NCBI GenBank assembly: GCA_029641185.1
Contig: JAPWGK010000010.1
Coordinates: 868,001 to 932,000 of the forward strand
Length of the DNA: 64,000 nucleotides
Reading direction: 5' to 3'
From: Pseudofabraea citricarpa
Taxonomy: Eukaryota > Ascomycota > Leotiomycetes > Helotiales > Dermateaceae
Positions 23,598-35,832 of the stretch are shown piece after piece (the stretch's first letter is position 1; the number at the start of each line of letters is the position of its first letter). A program made the translations under genes and the position numbers. The notes under the pieces are model-generated. The model worked only from the letters and a program-made list of their open reading frames with translations, was not told the origin of the DNA and did no database searches.

Positions 23598-25350
23598 TCA
23601 AAATGCTGATCTTTCGTCGTATGAAAATTGAAGACTCGGATCGATAGCCATCTCCTGATCGATCAACCTGCGCATTTCTACTTCATCTTGCATCCATTCC
23701 CCACCCAGCATACCGCTCTCTTCTACTTCTTCCTCGGCTCCAACCCAGAATGAGCCGCCTTCTAAAGCTCGTCGTTGCATCTCCCAGTCCATGTCTGCTG
23801 CGTCATATAGTGCATCTAATTCTTCCCTGTCATCGAACATTGGGTCTAGGTCTTCTTCTTGTTCCAGTCCAGTAGATAGTGCGTGGTTGAGACTTAGTGC
23901 TAGTTCTAACTCTTCGACCTCTGGAGTCGATAGACGATGTTTACTTCGCACGTGAACTTGAAGATCGTATTCTCGCATGAATTTGTGAGCGCATCCTGAT
24001 ACGATACAAGGAATTGAACGACGTTCTTTGTATTTCGTACCGAGTAGCTCGTCGATAACAGATGGCTTCTCGCGCTTCTGTCTCCGGGGCCGGGATGGTT
24101 GATCTTCGTCACCACTTTTACGGTTCCGATTGATCATGCTGGGTAAGTTGAGATGTGCTGTACGAACGTGGTCTTCCAGATTGGCTTTTGCAACAAAATC
24201 TTTGCCGCAGCCATCCACATTCGCAAACCCAGTAAGATCAACAGTCCGGCTCAGGTCGAACTCGCCACATATGAATCGTTGACCTTTGTGTGCTGTCTTG
24301 ATATGGGCATTGAGATTGGATTGCTTGGTAAATCGCTTGTCACAATCAAGATAGGTGCAAGCGACGTTCTTGCGCTGCTCCAAACTTGTACCTGAGTGAA
24401 GAGCCTCGGTATGTTTTTGAAGCTCGCGTTGACTTGAGAATTTGCGTTCACAGAAGTGGCAATTGGCGTGTGAACTCTTCAAATGTGCCTGAAGCTTGGC
24501 CTTGGTGCTGAATCCAACTTGGACAAGGTGGCCATTGATGCCTGTTTCTTCTGAACATTCTTCGCAAATGAATTTCAAAACAGCTCCGTGAACTTGATCC
24601 TTGTGCCTCTTCAGCTTACTTGCCGCATCAAATCCTGAATCGCATTGTTCGTTGGTGACTGGGTTAACATATGTGCAAGGAAATGGCGACTCGTTTAAAT
24701 GATCAGATCGAATGTGTCGTTGTAACGTTTGATGTTTTCGAAACGTTTGAGTACATGGTGGATAAGCCGTACATCGAAATCGTTCATGACCAGCGTGTGC
24801 CTCCTTATGCCTCTTCAATCTTGTAGCCGTCAAGAAGCTCTTGTCACAACCCTCCCAATCGCATGCATACGATCTCTCCTGGACATGAGATCCCTTAACA
24901 TGTGATGTGAGATGCTTCTGCTCAAAGTAGGCCTTATCGCAGCCCTCATATGTGCAGATAAATGTTTTCTTTCCTTCATGTTTCAGCAAATGTGTGGCTA
25001 ACCGGGCTGGTCGATTAAAAGTCTTGTCGCATCCCTCGTGGGGACAAGCAATCGTCTTTAATTGAGATGGATACTTCGACCGGCCCGGGGATGATGGCGT
25101 GATTGGAGTGTCTACGCCTCGAACCTTTTCATTATCCGAGAAATCGTCCTCGTCGTGTAGGAATTCATCGTCAGAAGCATCATCTTCGGATCTTGGGGGT
25201 GTGCTCCCATCTGCAGACTGTTAGTAAATATATATGTGCTTTGGAGGATATTTACTCACCCAGAACTGGAATTGCGTAGTTGATACGCTGTCTCTTAGGG
25301 GCCTCTGCAACCGGACTTGTTGCCCTGCGCTTCCTCGTCTCGATAGCCAT
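23598..25350 (-). CDS. Transcription factor IIIA, C2H2 zinc-finger protein
   Basis: Exons 25350-25260 and 25210-23598 give 567 residues. The 49-base intron has a GTGAGT donor and TACTAACAG near its acceptor. A basic/acidic N terminus (TRKRRATSPV, then DDEFLHDEDDF) precedes ten C2H2 fingers, which include TIACPHEGCDKTF, FICTYEGCDKAY, YACDWEGCDKSF, FRCTAYPPCTQTF, a long-insert finger with CTYVNPVTNEQC, and a tenth, separated finger (IPCIVSGCAHKF). The TYEGC/DWEGC linker pattern and the array of nine fingers plus a detached one are typical of fungal TFIIIA. That protein binds the 5S rRNA gene internal control region and 5S RNA and recruits TFIIIC. The tail is acidic. The gene is divergent from RPB6. 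The family call is strong. Confidence 0.9.
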
Positions 25351-25609
25351 GGTAAACGTGGCTCCGGAGGGTTGACATTGGAAGGGTGTTGATGGTATCG
25401 CCAAATTCCCAAAAATTAAATGTTTGACTGGGGCTCCACTCGGCAGCAGCGAAATCTTGGCGCGCTAAACCTTAAATTTTAGAGCTTCCAAATTTCTTTG
25501 AGCAGATCGACAACCACACAACATACACTCGAAACACGCATTAATCATCTCCTACAGTCTTCCGCGCCACTTGTGAGACCCTCGCGACCCAGTCAATAAT
25601 TTAATCGCC
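25351..25609. promoter_or_regulatory. Shared divergent promoter of TFIIIA and RPB6
   Basis: Only 259 bases lie between the two start codons, so the two genes must share promoter DNA. I see no TATA box in a convincing position on either side. CA-rich sequence precedes the RPB6 start (gacaaccacacaacatacactcg). Confidence 0.7.
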
Positions 25610-26396
25610 ATGTCTGACTTCGGAGATGATGATAACGGAGGGTGAGTACGCGAAATTTCTGCGAGCAGAAAAGGCGCTGATGCAGCGAACTCCAGATTCT
25701 CCCCTACATATGAGAACGACGAGCCCGAATATGACCCAGAAGAGCCCGCGGAGCCAGTCGACGAGCTCAATGACAATGTCGACGACTTAGCAGTTGGCCA
25801 GAACCCTGATCAACTCCTGACCCATGGAGAAAGAGGTGTGGTCGTGTCGGGAGATCCAGCTGCTGCTGCGAATCGCGCAAAGGGCGTGGATAAAGCGCCA
25901 AAGGACAAAAAGATCGCTCATGATAAGCGGACTACTACACCTTACATGACGAAATACGAACGCGCAAGAATTTTGGGTACAAGAGCGTTGCAAATCAGGT
26001 CGGTGGCCTTGAGTGGGATCCAGAGCTCATTTGGCTAATTTGATTATCTGCACAGTATGAATGCGCCGGTTTTGGTTGATCTCGAAGGAGAGACGGATCC
26101 TTTACAAATTGCGATCAAAGAGTTGCGCGAGAAGAAGATCCCCCTCATCGTTCGGCGATACATGCCTGATGGATGGTAAGTCTTTACCTTTCTTTTTTTT
26201 ATATTTGAGCTGGAGCGCCAAACATTGCTTTTCTGAATGGTGAGGAGGACTGAATGGCGGTTGAAGTCAATGTGGCCCTTTCGACTTGCGGATGTTTTGC
26301 CAAGTCTTTCTTCTTCTTCCCTATTATTGGATCAACTCCATATGCTGACATGTCTATAGGTATGAGGACTGGACTTGTGAGGAGCTGCTACAATAA
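25610..26396 (+). CDS. RPB6: RNA polymerase I/II/III common subunit RPB6 (ABC23)
   Basis: Exons 25610-25641, 25696-25998, 26056-26175 and 26360-26396 give 163 residues, close to the family's usual length. The acidic N-terminal tail (EPEYDPEEP, then [10 protein letters not shown]) is followed by the highly conserved core [18 protein letters not shown], then [27 protein letters not shown] and the C-terminal [11 protein letters not shown]. The small last exon starts inside PDGW|YEDW, and all four junctions preserve frame. RPB6 is shared by all three nuclear RNA polymerases and stabilises the clamp and the largest subunit. The gene shares its promoter with TFIIIA. Confidence 0.97.
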
Positions 26397-26850
26397 AGAA
26401 ATTGCAGGTTGTATTAATGGAGTGGTTTCCGCATGGCATAGGGGGCAGGAATTGGCGTATCAAAAGGCGTTTTGAAGGTAAGACGTGATTTGGTAGACAC
26501 ACAGAAGATCATTTTCATGATGACCAAGTCAACATTCACATTCAGTTTCCAATTGGACACGATAGAAAACTACTGAGTGCGAATATCAAAAAAGAAACTA
26601 AACCAGAGGATTTTATTGCCTAATTGAGTACGGTACGGCGCAAGGATTCCTCACAGCGGGGCAATCGTGTGTGCCAGACAAGGTGGGGTTAACTTTCTCT
26701 GAACGTCATAAACCCAACATCCCGAACCTCCATGAAAAGATACCGAGCAGTATAAACAAGCTCGGCCTACCCCTCTCTGCATTTCCCAAAAACCATACCA
26801 CTCTCTGATACCTATCTCTTTATCAAAACTAAACCCCATATCCAGAGAAG
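26397..26850. other. Spacer with the S-formylglutathione hydrolase promoter
   Basis: A tandem spacer. A TATA-like tataaac at 26751-26757 lies about 95 bases before the next ATG, followed by a pyrimidine-rich leader. There is no gene in this stretch. Confidence 0.55.
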
Positions 26851-27880
26851 ATGTCTTTCAAAACTACTGCAACCATCGCTTCGTTTGGAGGGAAGCTCCT
26901 CAAGCTAACTCACGATGCCTCGTCGACCGGGTGCGAGATGGCTCTGAACCTGTACCTCCCACCACAAGCTACAGCTGCCAACAAAGTGCCCGTTCTATTC
27001 TACCTCGCAGGTCTGACATGTACGGGTGACAACGGGGCCGAGAAGGGATTCTTCCAATACGGGGCGAGTCAAAAAGGCATAGCGGTTGTATATCCCGACA
27101 CCTCACCACGTAAGGACGCAGCACGCAAGTAACGAAGATGGCCAATGGCTAACCAAACCGATGCACAGGCGGGCTCAAGATCGCGGGGGAAGACGAGTCG
27201 TGGGACTTCGGCACGGGGGCAGGATTCTACATCAACGCAACCAAGGAGCCGTACGCAGCCAACTACAAGATGGAATCGTACATCACCAGCGAGCTGCCCA
27301 AGGCGCTGTTCTCGTCCTTCGCCGAGCTCGACAGCAGCCGCGTGTCCATTTCGGGCCACAGCATGGGCGGCCACGGCGCGCTGACGCTGTTCCTCAAGAA
27401 TCCCGGCATGTACAAGAGCGTGTCGGCCTTCGCGCCCATCACGAACCCCGTCAACTGCCCGTGGGGCGAGAAGGCCTTCTCGGGCTACTTTGGAGAGGAG
27501 AAGAAGGACGAGTGGAAGAAGCATGATGCGACGGAGCTGGTCAAGAACTACAAGGGCCCCCCGCTCGATATCCTCATCGATGTCGGCACCGGCGATAACT
27601 TTTACAAGCAGAAACAGCTCCTCCCGGAGAACTTTGCCGAGGCTGTGAAGCAGAGCGGGAATGAGAAGGGCTTGGTTTTGAGATATCAGGATGTGAGTTT
27701 TTTCTTCTTCTTTTCTTGTTATTCCTGGCTAGTTTCCATGATGTCTTGTTGTCTCTCTTGCTATCTTCTTCCATACTAACTTAAATCCTTCTTCCGTAGG
27801 GTTACGATCACTCGTACTTCTTCATCTCCTCTTTCTCAACTGATCACATCAACCATGCTGCGAAATACCTATTTGCTTAG
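26851..27880 (+). CDS. S-formylglutathione hydrolase (esterase D family)
   Basis: Exons 26851-27109, 27169-27692 and 27800-27880 give 287 residues, the normal length. Marks of the family are [11 protein letters not shown] (oxyanion region), the nucleophile elbow GHSMGGHGA, the Asp region [11 protein letters not shown] and the catalytic His in GYDHSYFF, which is placed by the third exon. The enzyme hydrolyses S-formylglutathione to formate and glutathione, the last thiol step of glutathione-dependent formaldehyde detoxification in the cytosol. Exon 2 is clearly more GC-rich at third positions than neighbouring genes, as in many highly expressed fungal genes. All triad residues are present. Confidence 0.95.
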
Positions 27881-28479
27881 TATGTCTGAATCATTTTCTT
27901 TCCCCGAGAAAAGAGAGCTGGGATATCAGGCTCATGTCCATAGAAGCAATACGCCCGACAGGCGAGAAAAGTTGTAGTAATGGGAATGAAATAAACGTGT
28001 ATATGAATCGAAAACGTAAAACAAAAAGCAAGATCTGTATCAGTTTTGGTTGCGGAATATATTTGAGCAAGCTTGTGATACACAATAACCAATGTTTGTG
28101 ATCGCCTGTCAAGAGATATATCATTTCACGGGACCACTGGAAACCTTAAAGCAAGTCAAGTGACTTCGATTCAATCAATTCCTCTTGTCTCTTCAAAAGA
28201 GCAAACGCTAGAATGCGCTCTGTAGACTGGACTACTATGAGATGGTATCATAAAAACAACCCCTGATAGGGTATATAAGCAAACACGACTTGCTGCTCGT
28301 CTTCCTCGTTTTCCTTTTTTCAGTCGCAGCTCTACCTTTGCATACGAATTGCTTCTCTTCCCCCTCTCCTCCAAAAAGTCAACTAACCACGTCAACCTCT
28401 CTGTCTTGAATCGTAGCTTTCGTTCATAATTCATCAAATCATCTCGGATTCGTGCAGCTCTTTTCTTTTCTCTCTCCCA
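27881..28479. other. Convergent spacer
   Basis: This is the 3' flank of the hydrolase and AFI1 genes. It is AT-rich, with pyrimidine tracts near 28300-28380. No gene or repeat was seen. Confidence 0.5.
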
Positions 28480-31121
28480 TTAACTGACGCGGCGGTCGAC
28501 GAGCATTCCTTGAGGATCACCAGGGGTTTCCTTCTCCTTATCAACACCTAGCTTCGCTCTCATCTCCGCCTCAGCCTCTCGCCTTATGCGATAGAATGCT
28601 AGCTTCTCAAAGCGGCTCAGTGCTGCCCACCAGTGTCGTCCGGCTTCGTGCTCGCTTATCCTCTCGAGTAGATCAACGACCTTCAAGCGAACATCCCTGT
28701 CTTTGTGGAAGAGACCTAATGCAATGTAAAACAATCCTGCATGAGACTCAGGCGCCACAGTGAGTAGCTGACATATTTCGTCATATGAGTGTGTGAACTT
28801 CTCCAACGCTAGATAGATTGTTCGACTTGTTACTGGGCTAAGTTTCTGAGTTCTGAGTCGATCATGCAAATGGTGGAGATCGAGCAACTTCAACGGTCGG
28901 AATGTATAAAGCTGAGCCAGGTCCTATATTCCAGGTTAGATGCAGCCACTAGTATGGTCACAGGAGACATGCCTGTTTAAAACTGAAATAGCTTCGAGTG
29001 TTTCTCCAGCCCTCAATCCTGTTCACGTTTCCCGCTAGTTCTTTCGCTTTGGATGCTTCGTCACTCCATACATATCCGTGCCCGCTAGGTCCTCTACCAG
29101 ATTCAGTCTCTTCGACACCTATATATAAGGCGCTGGCCCCATATACGCTTTCCTCAAACGATGCTGCGATACGGGTAAATTTCTCCACCCAATCTCGCCA
29201 CCTAGCACGAATCGCTCCCTCGCCATAACGAGCAGCAATACTCCGCAAAACATCATTTATGAAGGCAGCATCCCCGGTAAAGTCAGCTGAAGATGCGCTA
29301 TTTGAGGAGGAAGATGCAGCATTTGCCTCTCTAGCATAGGCTGGATTTTGTTGTTGGAAATTGATCAGACCTTCTGTCACTGGTGATGCCTCGATTCGGC
29401 TACTAATTTTCATCCTGCCCGTTGGTAAATCACAAATAAGATCCCACCACTCCGGGTGATTCTCGAATGTTGGATTAGTAACACCTGCTATAAAACCTGG
29501 TACTTTTAGAAGGTCGTCTATCTTGCTAAGGTCGGTATATGGGAACGCATGGCGTGTAAATCCTCGAAGGATACCACCAGAAGCTAAAGCGCAAGCGGCA
29601 AGAACAGCTTCAGCTACTTCGCCAGAAGGACGGTTATGACCAAGAAATATGACACGTTTCTGTGTTAACATCGCATTGACCAAAACGATAATTGGGTGAG
29701 TATAGGCTCCTCCAGTAGTTAGATGAGGGTGCAGAGCGAAGGGCTGAGGCGATTTGGCATGGGGCTCGGAGTAGGTCTGAATTAACTTGATCAAGGAGAA
29801 ATCGCCAACTGTTTCTGGTGAGATAGCGACAGGAACTTTGATGGGTATTGGTATGCCGTTATAGTTGACTCTGGTCTCGAATTCATGAGTATCTCGTGGC
29901 ACAGAGTATGTCGAGTGGCCTTGGATATGCGCCTTTGTTCCAATCCGCGTTAAATCCATCTTTCGGTCTGGGCTGCCGCTTATATCTACAATGTCACTTG
30001 GAGCTTCTCCTCGTTCTTCCGCCATGCGCATTTGAATCATCTGCTCAAATTTCTCCACAAACAAATCTTTGTTCTCACTTGCTTGCAAAAGGTATCTCTC
30101 CAGAATACTCAATTTGGGCATGAGCGATAAGTCCATGGTATTAACAGCTTCGTAGAGCAACGCCAGCGTTGCCGGGTGTGGCGATTTGAAATATTCATCC
30201 AGCGCTAAAAGTAATAATGGCTGTTTAAGTTAGAAATGAGCACCACAACTTCAAACTAAGACGTACCTTATATATGTGTAAGAATGGATGTCTAGTGCAG
30301 ATTGCCATGGCCTTGACCACAGCTCCTCTTTTGGCAGTTTTGTCTTGTTTTGTGTTGACCAGATTCAGAACATAGATCAGGGGAGGACCTTCACCACCCT
30401 CAGGCTCGCTCTCCTCAGATTCATCACTCTCCGATCCCTCCTCGGCATCGTCGTCTTCTGATCCTTCTCCTTCGGGAATTGGTATGCCCGCAGCCTTATC
30501 TTTTCTCCTCTGCCTCCTCTTCTTGCGTTCTGCCTTCTGCTCTGCTTCCTCCTCCTCTTGACTCGTGTCTTTGTGAAGGAAAAATATCGTCCAGTCCTGA
30601 TTTCGTACATGCGCTTGGTCGGGAAGCATCAATTCGGCAAGCATGTGCTCGTCCCCTGTAATCGCGACCGGGTATTGGTGTTCCATGATCGGCCCCTTAT
30701 CGATGTCGAACGAGGCGACCAGTATGTACTCGACATGATTCTCCGTATCCCCTCTGGGGTATTGCGAACGTAGCTTTCGTGCTGGGTGTGCCTCGGGGTT
30801 GTACCTGCGAGGCGCAGAGAGGGACGAGTGCGGGGAGGAGACACCACTGGAGGGGGTTTTCGAAGCTTTGGAGCTCGGGTCTGAGGTGCGGTCGGTGTCT
30901 AACCTGGGGTTGGGGGATCGTGAAGGGCGTCTCTGCGACATCTCTGAGGGCGATCGGGAAGAGGAGGGAAACGACGACAGCGATGTCCGGCGGTTTATGG
31001 CGCTGCCATTGGAAACGGTCGAAGCAGTGGTGCCAGAGGTTCCCCGGGTCGTGGGGCGCTGCATTGAGAGCTGGGTGTGACGTTGTTGATATACTAAGGG
31101 TGATGGGAGGGCCGATGCCAT
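28480..31121 (-). CDS. AFI1: Afi1-like DENN-related polarity protein
   Basis: Exons 31121-30267, 30220-28973 and 28923-28480 give about 848 residues. A Ser/Pro/Arg-rich N terminus is followed near residue 125 by [22 protein letters not shown], the Afi1 docking domain that binds Arf3. A charged insert follows (KKRRQRRK, then a long Glu/Asp/Ser run). The middle part ([50 protein letters not shown]) is the SPA/DENN-like domain. In yeast Afi1 places Arf3 at growth sites and maintains the polarity axis, so a role in hyphal tip growth is likely. The second intron (28972-28924, 49 nt) must use a GC donor, CAG|GCATGT, since every GT alternative breaks the frame. The gene is complete. Confidence 0.88.
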
Positions 31122-32047
31122 TTCTTGTGCCGTTCAAGCTTTCTGGTAAGCATGAACTATGCAGTGGATAGAGTTCAAGCCGCTCGACTGGATGCAGCGA
31201 TGTGCAGAGGAAGCGCTCGGTGCTCCACCTCGAAACAGGGATTCAATTAAGCATAAGTATTCTGTTTGCGCTGGGCAGGAAAGAGGCAACAATGGTCTTG
31301 AACATGAGGGGGGAGTTGAATAATAGTGAGGGGCAGGAGTTATGTATGCGATTGGCATCGAGGGAGAGTTTACACAAAGCGCGCGCAGGTGGGTAGGGAG
31401 GTGAGGTTGGTCCAATTGATGGAAGCCATAGAGATAAATGAGGGTCTTGGAGCACTTGGGCGAAGTTTCCCCTTTCCCCTGACAAGGAACAGGCGCATCG
31501 CGAGCCTTAGTCATGGCACAGTGCAACAACCACCAACCACTTGCAAGTTGCAGGACTCGCCCGAGTTACAAAGTAGGAGAAGACCCTTTGGAGAGGACCT
31601 GTTGATCCAATGCAAGGAAACCGTGACGGAAGAGGCAAACAGTTAAGCTATAATAGCTAACATGACCAATTTTCGCTAGGCAAGATGCCACAATGCTGCA
31701 AGAGCACATCTTAAGTTCAGCCATCGGTTTGCTAAGAGGTTGTTAAGGGATAGTTCTATGCGCTCGGTAGTGAGTGTAGCCAATCATGGGGACGCATCGC
31801 CAGCAGAAGAACGACAGCTAGGCTGAGTCTCAGCCGAGGCAACGAGCCTTGCGCTAGATTTGTTTACTTTCCACCTCGCGTGGACGATACACCAGCTCTC
31901 GAAGTTGCGACAATATACTTACCGAGGGCTCTCCATATCCTCCACGGACATATGCTGGATAGTGACTAGTAGCTGCAGAGTGTCTTTCGTTTGGTAAACA
32001 GAAATCAGAATCCTCCTTCATCGAAGCCCAAGCGCCATCGAGAAACC
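31122..32047. other. Divergent promoter region between AFI1 and the EF-hand gene
   Basis: About 0.9 kb separates two divergent genes. The overlapping short frames near 31134-31640 have no support. No TATA box stands out. Confidence 0.5.
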
Positions 32048-33023
32048 ATGGTAAGTAAACAACTGCCCACTTGCAACTACCTTTCCATGCAAAGACAAAA
32101 GCCTAACGCAGCTTCCAGACTTCGTACAAACCCAGCCCACTCAGCTATGGCTCTCCTCAGCGACACTCGCCCTTTCGACGTCCCGAGAGCCCTGCCTCGC
32201 CATCTCCCCTGCGACAGAGCACCCCGAACCCGTCACCAACAAAACAAATGGCAGTCGTCACACCGTCCAGACTCGGTCAGAACATCACACCGACTACCGA
32301 TAATAACTCCTGGACACCTAGAGGCGTTTCGCCCGCTGTGAGGGAACGCGAACCATCGCCCACTCGAGGTGCGAGTGCGAGTCCGAAATTTGGTGGGATG
32401 CTGCAGAGTTCTAGAGTAGCATCGACGGATATGAGTGCTCTTAGTAAACTACAGCCCGCGCAAGTCAGAGAATTGAGAGAGGGATTTCAGATCTTGGATC
32501 GGGACAGTGATGGGCAGGTCGGACGAGAAGATGTAGCTGACATGCTGACCCAACTTGGTTCGTGGACCCCAAATTTTTTTGAATGGCGCACTGGGTGCTA
32601 ACAATCGCAGGACTGCCTTCCAGCTCGTCTGATCTCTCGCCATTCTTCCCTCCAGGCTCCTCACAGACTATCCCTCTACCCACATTTCTAAATTCAATCG
32701 CAAATCTCCTAGCTGCCATTTCGCCATCGAGCGAATTACTGTCGGCATTTTCTGCATTTGACGATGATGATAGTGGACAAATTGATCTCGCCGAGTTACG
32801 AGATGCATTACTTCATACAGCACCCGAGCCGGGAGAGAAGCCTCTCACCGAGAGAGAGGTGGACCGAGTGATGAGTGGATTCACAGCCAGGAGGGCTTTT
32901 GGGAAACACTCTGTGGGAGGAATGGGTAAGAGAGGAGAGGTTTTCAAGTATCAGGAGTTCGTAGCTTCAGTTGCTGGAGGCGCTAGTGTGGATCGAAAAG
33001 GCGACAGGGATGAAGATGAGTAA
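32048..33023 (+). CDS. EF-hand protein like a myosin II regulatory light chain
   Basis: Exons 32048-32050, 32119-32557 and 32611-33023 give 284 residues. The first coding exon is the ATG alone (ATG|GTAAGT); the next exon opens TSYKPSPLSYGSPQRHSPF and is open throughout, which supports this start. A disordered SP-rich N terminus of about 120 residues precedes a calmodulin-like core: EF-hand loop DRDSDGQVGRED, a second hand without ligands, FDDDDSGQIDLAE, and a degenerate last hand. The helix LQPAQVRELREGFQILD is typical of fungal regulatory light chains (S. pombe Rlc1 type), which bind the neck of myosin II in the cytokinetic ring. A plain calmodulin-like protein is the alternative. The SP sites near the N terminus could be phosphorylated. 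Confidence 0.8.
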
Positions 33024-33455
33024 TGGCTTCAAGATATTGAAGAGTGTATGGAATATAATGATAATGGCGTTTCTGGACAGGGATAGATGCTAATTGGGTT
33101 AGTACAACATCCAGTGGTTAGTGGTTTTGACATCTGGTATTAAAATTGAGACGGGTAGAGAATTGCACATGAGCATGAGCTTATGAAGAACACTCATCCA
33201 TAAACCGTCGTTCATGTTGCATGCAACCGCAAATCCAACAACGAGATATATACCTCTCTACACCGGATAAAATGCTCATATTTCTATCCCCATAACTATA
33301 TATTTCGATTTACAGGATCGTCTGTGTTGTCGTAAAGTCGTCTTCGTATGAATCGTAAGATCATAAATCTCGTGAGAATTCGTCGCTCGTGAGAAATAAA
33401 AACAGAGCGCAAAATGAAAAAGAAAAGTCCTCATTCCCTACACCTTCCACTGGTG
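33024..33455. other. Convergent spacer
   Basis: The 3' flanks of two converging genes. AT-rich; I see nothing else in it. Confidence 0.5.
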
Positions 33456-35169
33456 TCAATCACTCTTCTTGGTATCCCACGTACTCGCTTTACTCATCGT
33501 CCGCTTCCGCATCGTGGCCATGATCTCGCGCTCCATCTTCTCACTGCCCTTCTCGAGATCCGTGTCTTCCTGGTCGTACTTCTTCTCGCGCTTCTTCTCC
33601 CACACATACCAGACACCCACGATAATGCATGTCGTTGGGATGGTTACGGCCCAGTAGATCCAGAACTGGTTGCTGACACTGTCATTCCCATCCTGGAAAT
33701 TAAAGAACGTCATGGAGAAAACCGAGGCGAGATAGGCTCCGGGGAAGAAAATGGCTCCCAGAAGTGAGATGGTTTTCATAGCGGCCGAGTCTCTCTTCGA
33801 GGCGTGAGCTAGCTTTCGCTGCTCGCCAGCCATTTGGAAATTAAGCTTGGATTCCTTCTGGGCTATGATGTTATATAACTGTTCTCGCAGTTAGATCTCC
33901 TCCTCAAAAGCGTGAGACGAAACAAGACTTACAGCGGCTCTTTGAATATCGAGTCTCTGCAATGTTGTATGTGCATAAGACTCGATTCCATTGAGTTTAA
34001 CTCGGTAAAAATCCATCCGTGCTAGCATACTGGCTTGCAAGCCATTGAGAGTATTATCTCTCCGATTCTCTGGTACTTTCTCGAAGAACCTGGTCATAGC
34101 ATCCTCGATGCTCTCGCCGATCTGAAGATAAGCCTTCGGCCTTTTCCACAGCACTTGGCTGTGGCATTCTACCAAGTCTCTATTCACAGCATCGAGATCC
34201 ACGACTCCTTCTTTCACGTATCCTTCCCGCTCTTCAATCTCACTTCGCATGCTGACCGCATGTTCCAACCTTCGCAGCCAATCGCGAGCATCGCGCTGCT
34301 TGATATCGGTCTTAAAACTTACATCGTGCGAGAAGATGATTATTGGTAAGAGGAGCGGATGTTGGATCTGGAGGACGCAAGCTTTCAGGTGCTTAATGCA
34401 TTCGACTACATCGGACGAGGGTGTGCCCTTGAAAAAACCGGTGGTGACGCCTGTGAGAACACCACAAGAGAGTGCAAGTTCCCAACCACGAGTATAGCCC
34501 TTCTTTCGAACGTCGCTCTTCCGGAATATCATTTCTGCAAGAGGGAAAAGGGTCAATTATGTAATTGCGGCTGGGAGGGTCTCGTCCTCACGTAGATGGG
34601 GGTCCGCTTCATCTTGATCGTATGCGCTCCAGAAGAATGGCCCAACAACACTCGTTCCTTCGATGGCTCTGTAGGGTAGGTGTAGCGTCTTTATCATAGA
34701 TGTGTATTGGTCTGCTCTTAGACTTATTACGTGCGGTGTGAAGGTCTCGGGATGCTTTGCGTTCTGTTGGATTCTTAAAGACTGTATTAGTTTGAACACA
34801 ATTTAATTGAACTCTGATATATCACTTACATTAATCGCATGGCCGCAACTTGAGTAACGCCATCGGGAAGCTTTGGAGGAGCAAATGCGCCCTGTTGCGA
34901 GAGCTGTGAGTAACTTGTTCTATTGCGGTGAGTGAAGGAAGACGTGGGGTAAACATACCCGCTGATGTAGGAAATTATCAAATTCATCAGAAGTAAGAGG
35001 GTGCTCTTCTACAGAATTATGTGTGGGATCCTAGAGCAATGTTAGCATGGTTACCCACGTTTCCTTCGATTCCAAGACGTACGGAATAAGAAAAGATCTC
35101 GAGATAATGCGTTGCTTCATGAACAACCTTGCACCTGTCAACATTCGCTTTGAACATATAGTCGTCCAT
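33456..35169 (-). CDS. CorA-like membrane protein, six exons, no GMN motif
   Basis: Exons 35169-35083, 35030-34959, 34919-34830, 34781-34592, 34534-33933 and 33878-33456 join in frame to about 487 residues. The sequence HLPYRAIEGTSVVGPFFWSAYDQDEADPHL and a following long helical region are characteristic of the fungal CorA-like Mg2+ transporter superfamily. Two membrane helices lie at the C terminus (ISLLGAIFFPGAYLASVFSM and FWIYWAVTIPTTCIIVGVWY), followed by a charged cytosolic tail. The signature Gly-Met-Asn after the first helix is absent (SMTFFNFQD stands there), so ion transport is uncertain; many such filamentous-fungal proteins are uncharacterised. The five small introns are the densest in the window. 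The first exon could lie further upstream. Confidence 0.8.
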
Positions 35170-35832
35170 TGTCAGGGCTCATCCTCCGCACAAAACCAGT
35201 CTCTATGGAGGTCAACAGACTGAAGCTTGTTGAAAAGCAATTGAGCGAAGTTGGGAGAAACTGAAGCGATTGTCGCAATACGAGTAGAGACAATGAAAGA
35301 GCCAGGGCGCTTGGCGTAAGACCAACCCCGCCAAAAAAAATCCACCTCAAGTATGGCTCGGGACGGTTAAAGGTGGGGCAAACTGTGTGCTTTGTCGTTC
35401 TTAATCCTTGCACTTTGAGGCACAGGCTAGATCTGCATTGTGCTCACCGAGTTACAGTCTGTACAACTTCAAGAGCATCCGGAGCCCGGAGGGCCGACTG
35501 AGGCTGACTCGAGTAGAGAGCTGAGATGTACGCCGTATTGTGTTGCTACTCCATCAAACCATGAACATCAAGCACTTGCAAGACAATCACTGGTAGAGCT
35601 TCCCTTGCCTGTTTGCGGGAACGGTACGGAGTCCCGTAATTGGTAACAGTAGGTAGGTAATCATGGTGGCTGGTACCAGCACGCACTCCTGAACTAAGCG
35701 AACCCGGGGTACAAAAGGATAAAAATTTGAAAGTCTATGGAATTAAATATCCAGCATGTGATGAACACCTGGTAGCCACCTGGTATCATCGTAGTCTATA
35801 AGAGATAACGCCATCCGCTATGCCTATACAAT
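35170..35832. other. Spacer between two minus-strand genes
   Basis: The 5' flank of the CorA-like gene and 3' flank of the LMBR1 gene. A taggtagg stretch lies at 35650-35658. The 91-codon frame at 35413-35138 overlaps exon 1 out of frame and is not supported. Confidence 0.5.

Noticed and set aside
30779..31171. 130-codon plus-strand frame
   Set aside because: It is antisense to the disordered N terminus of AFI1.
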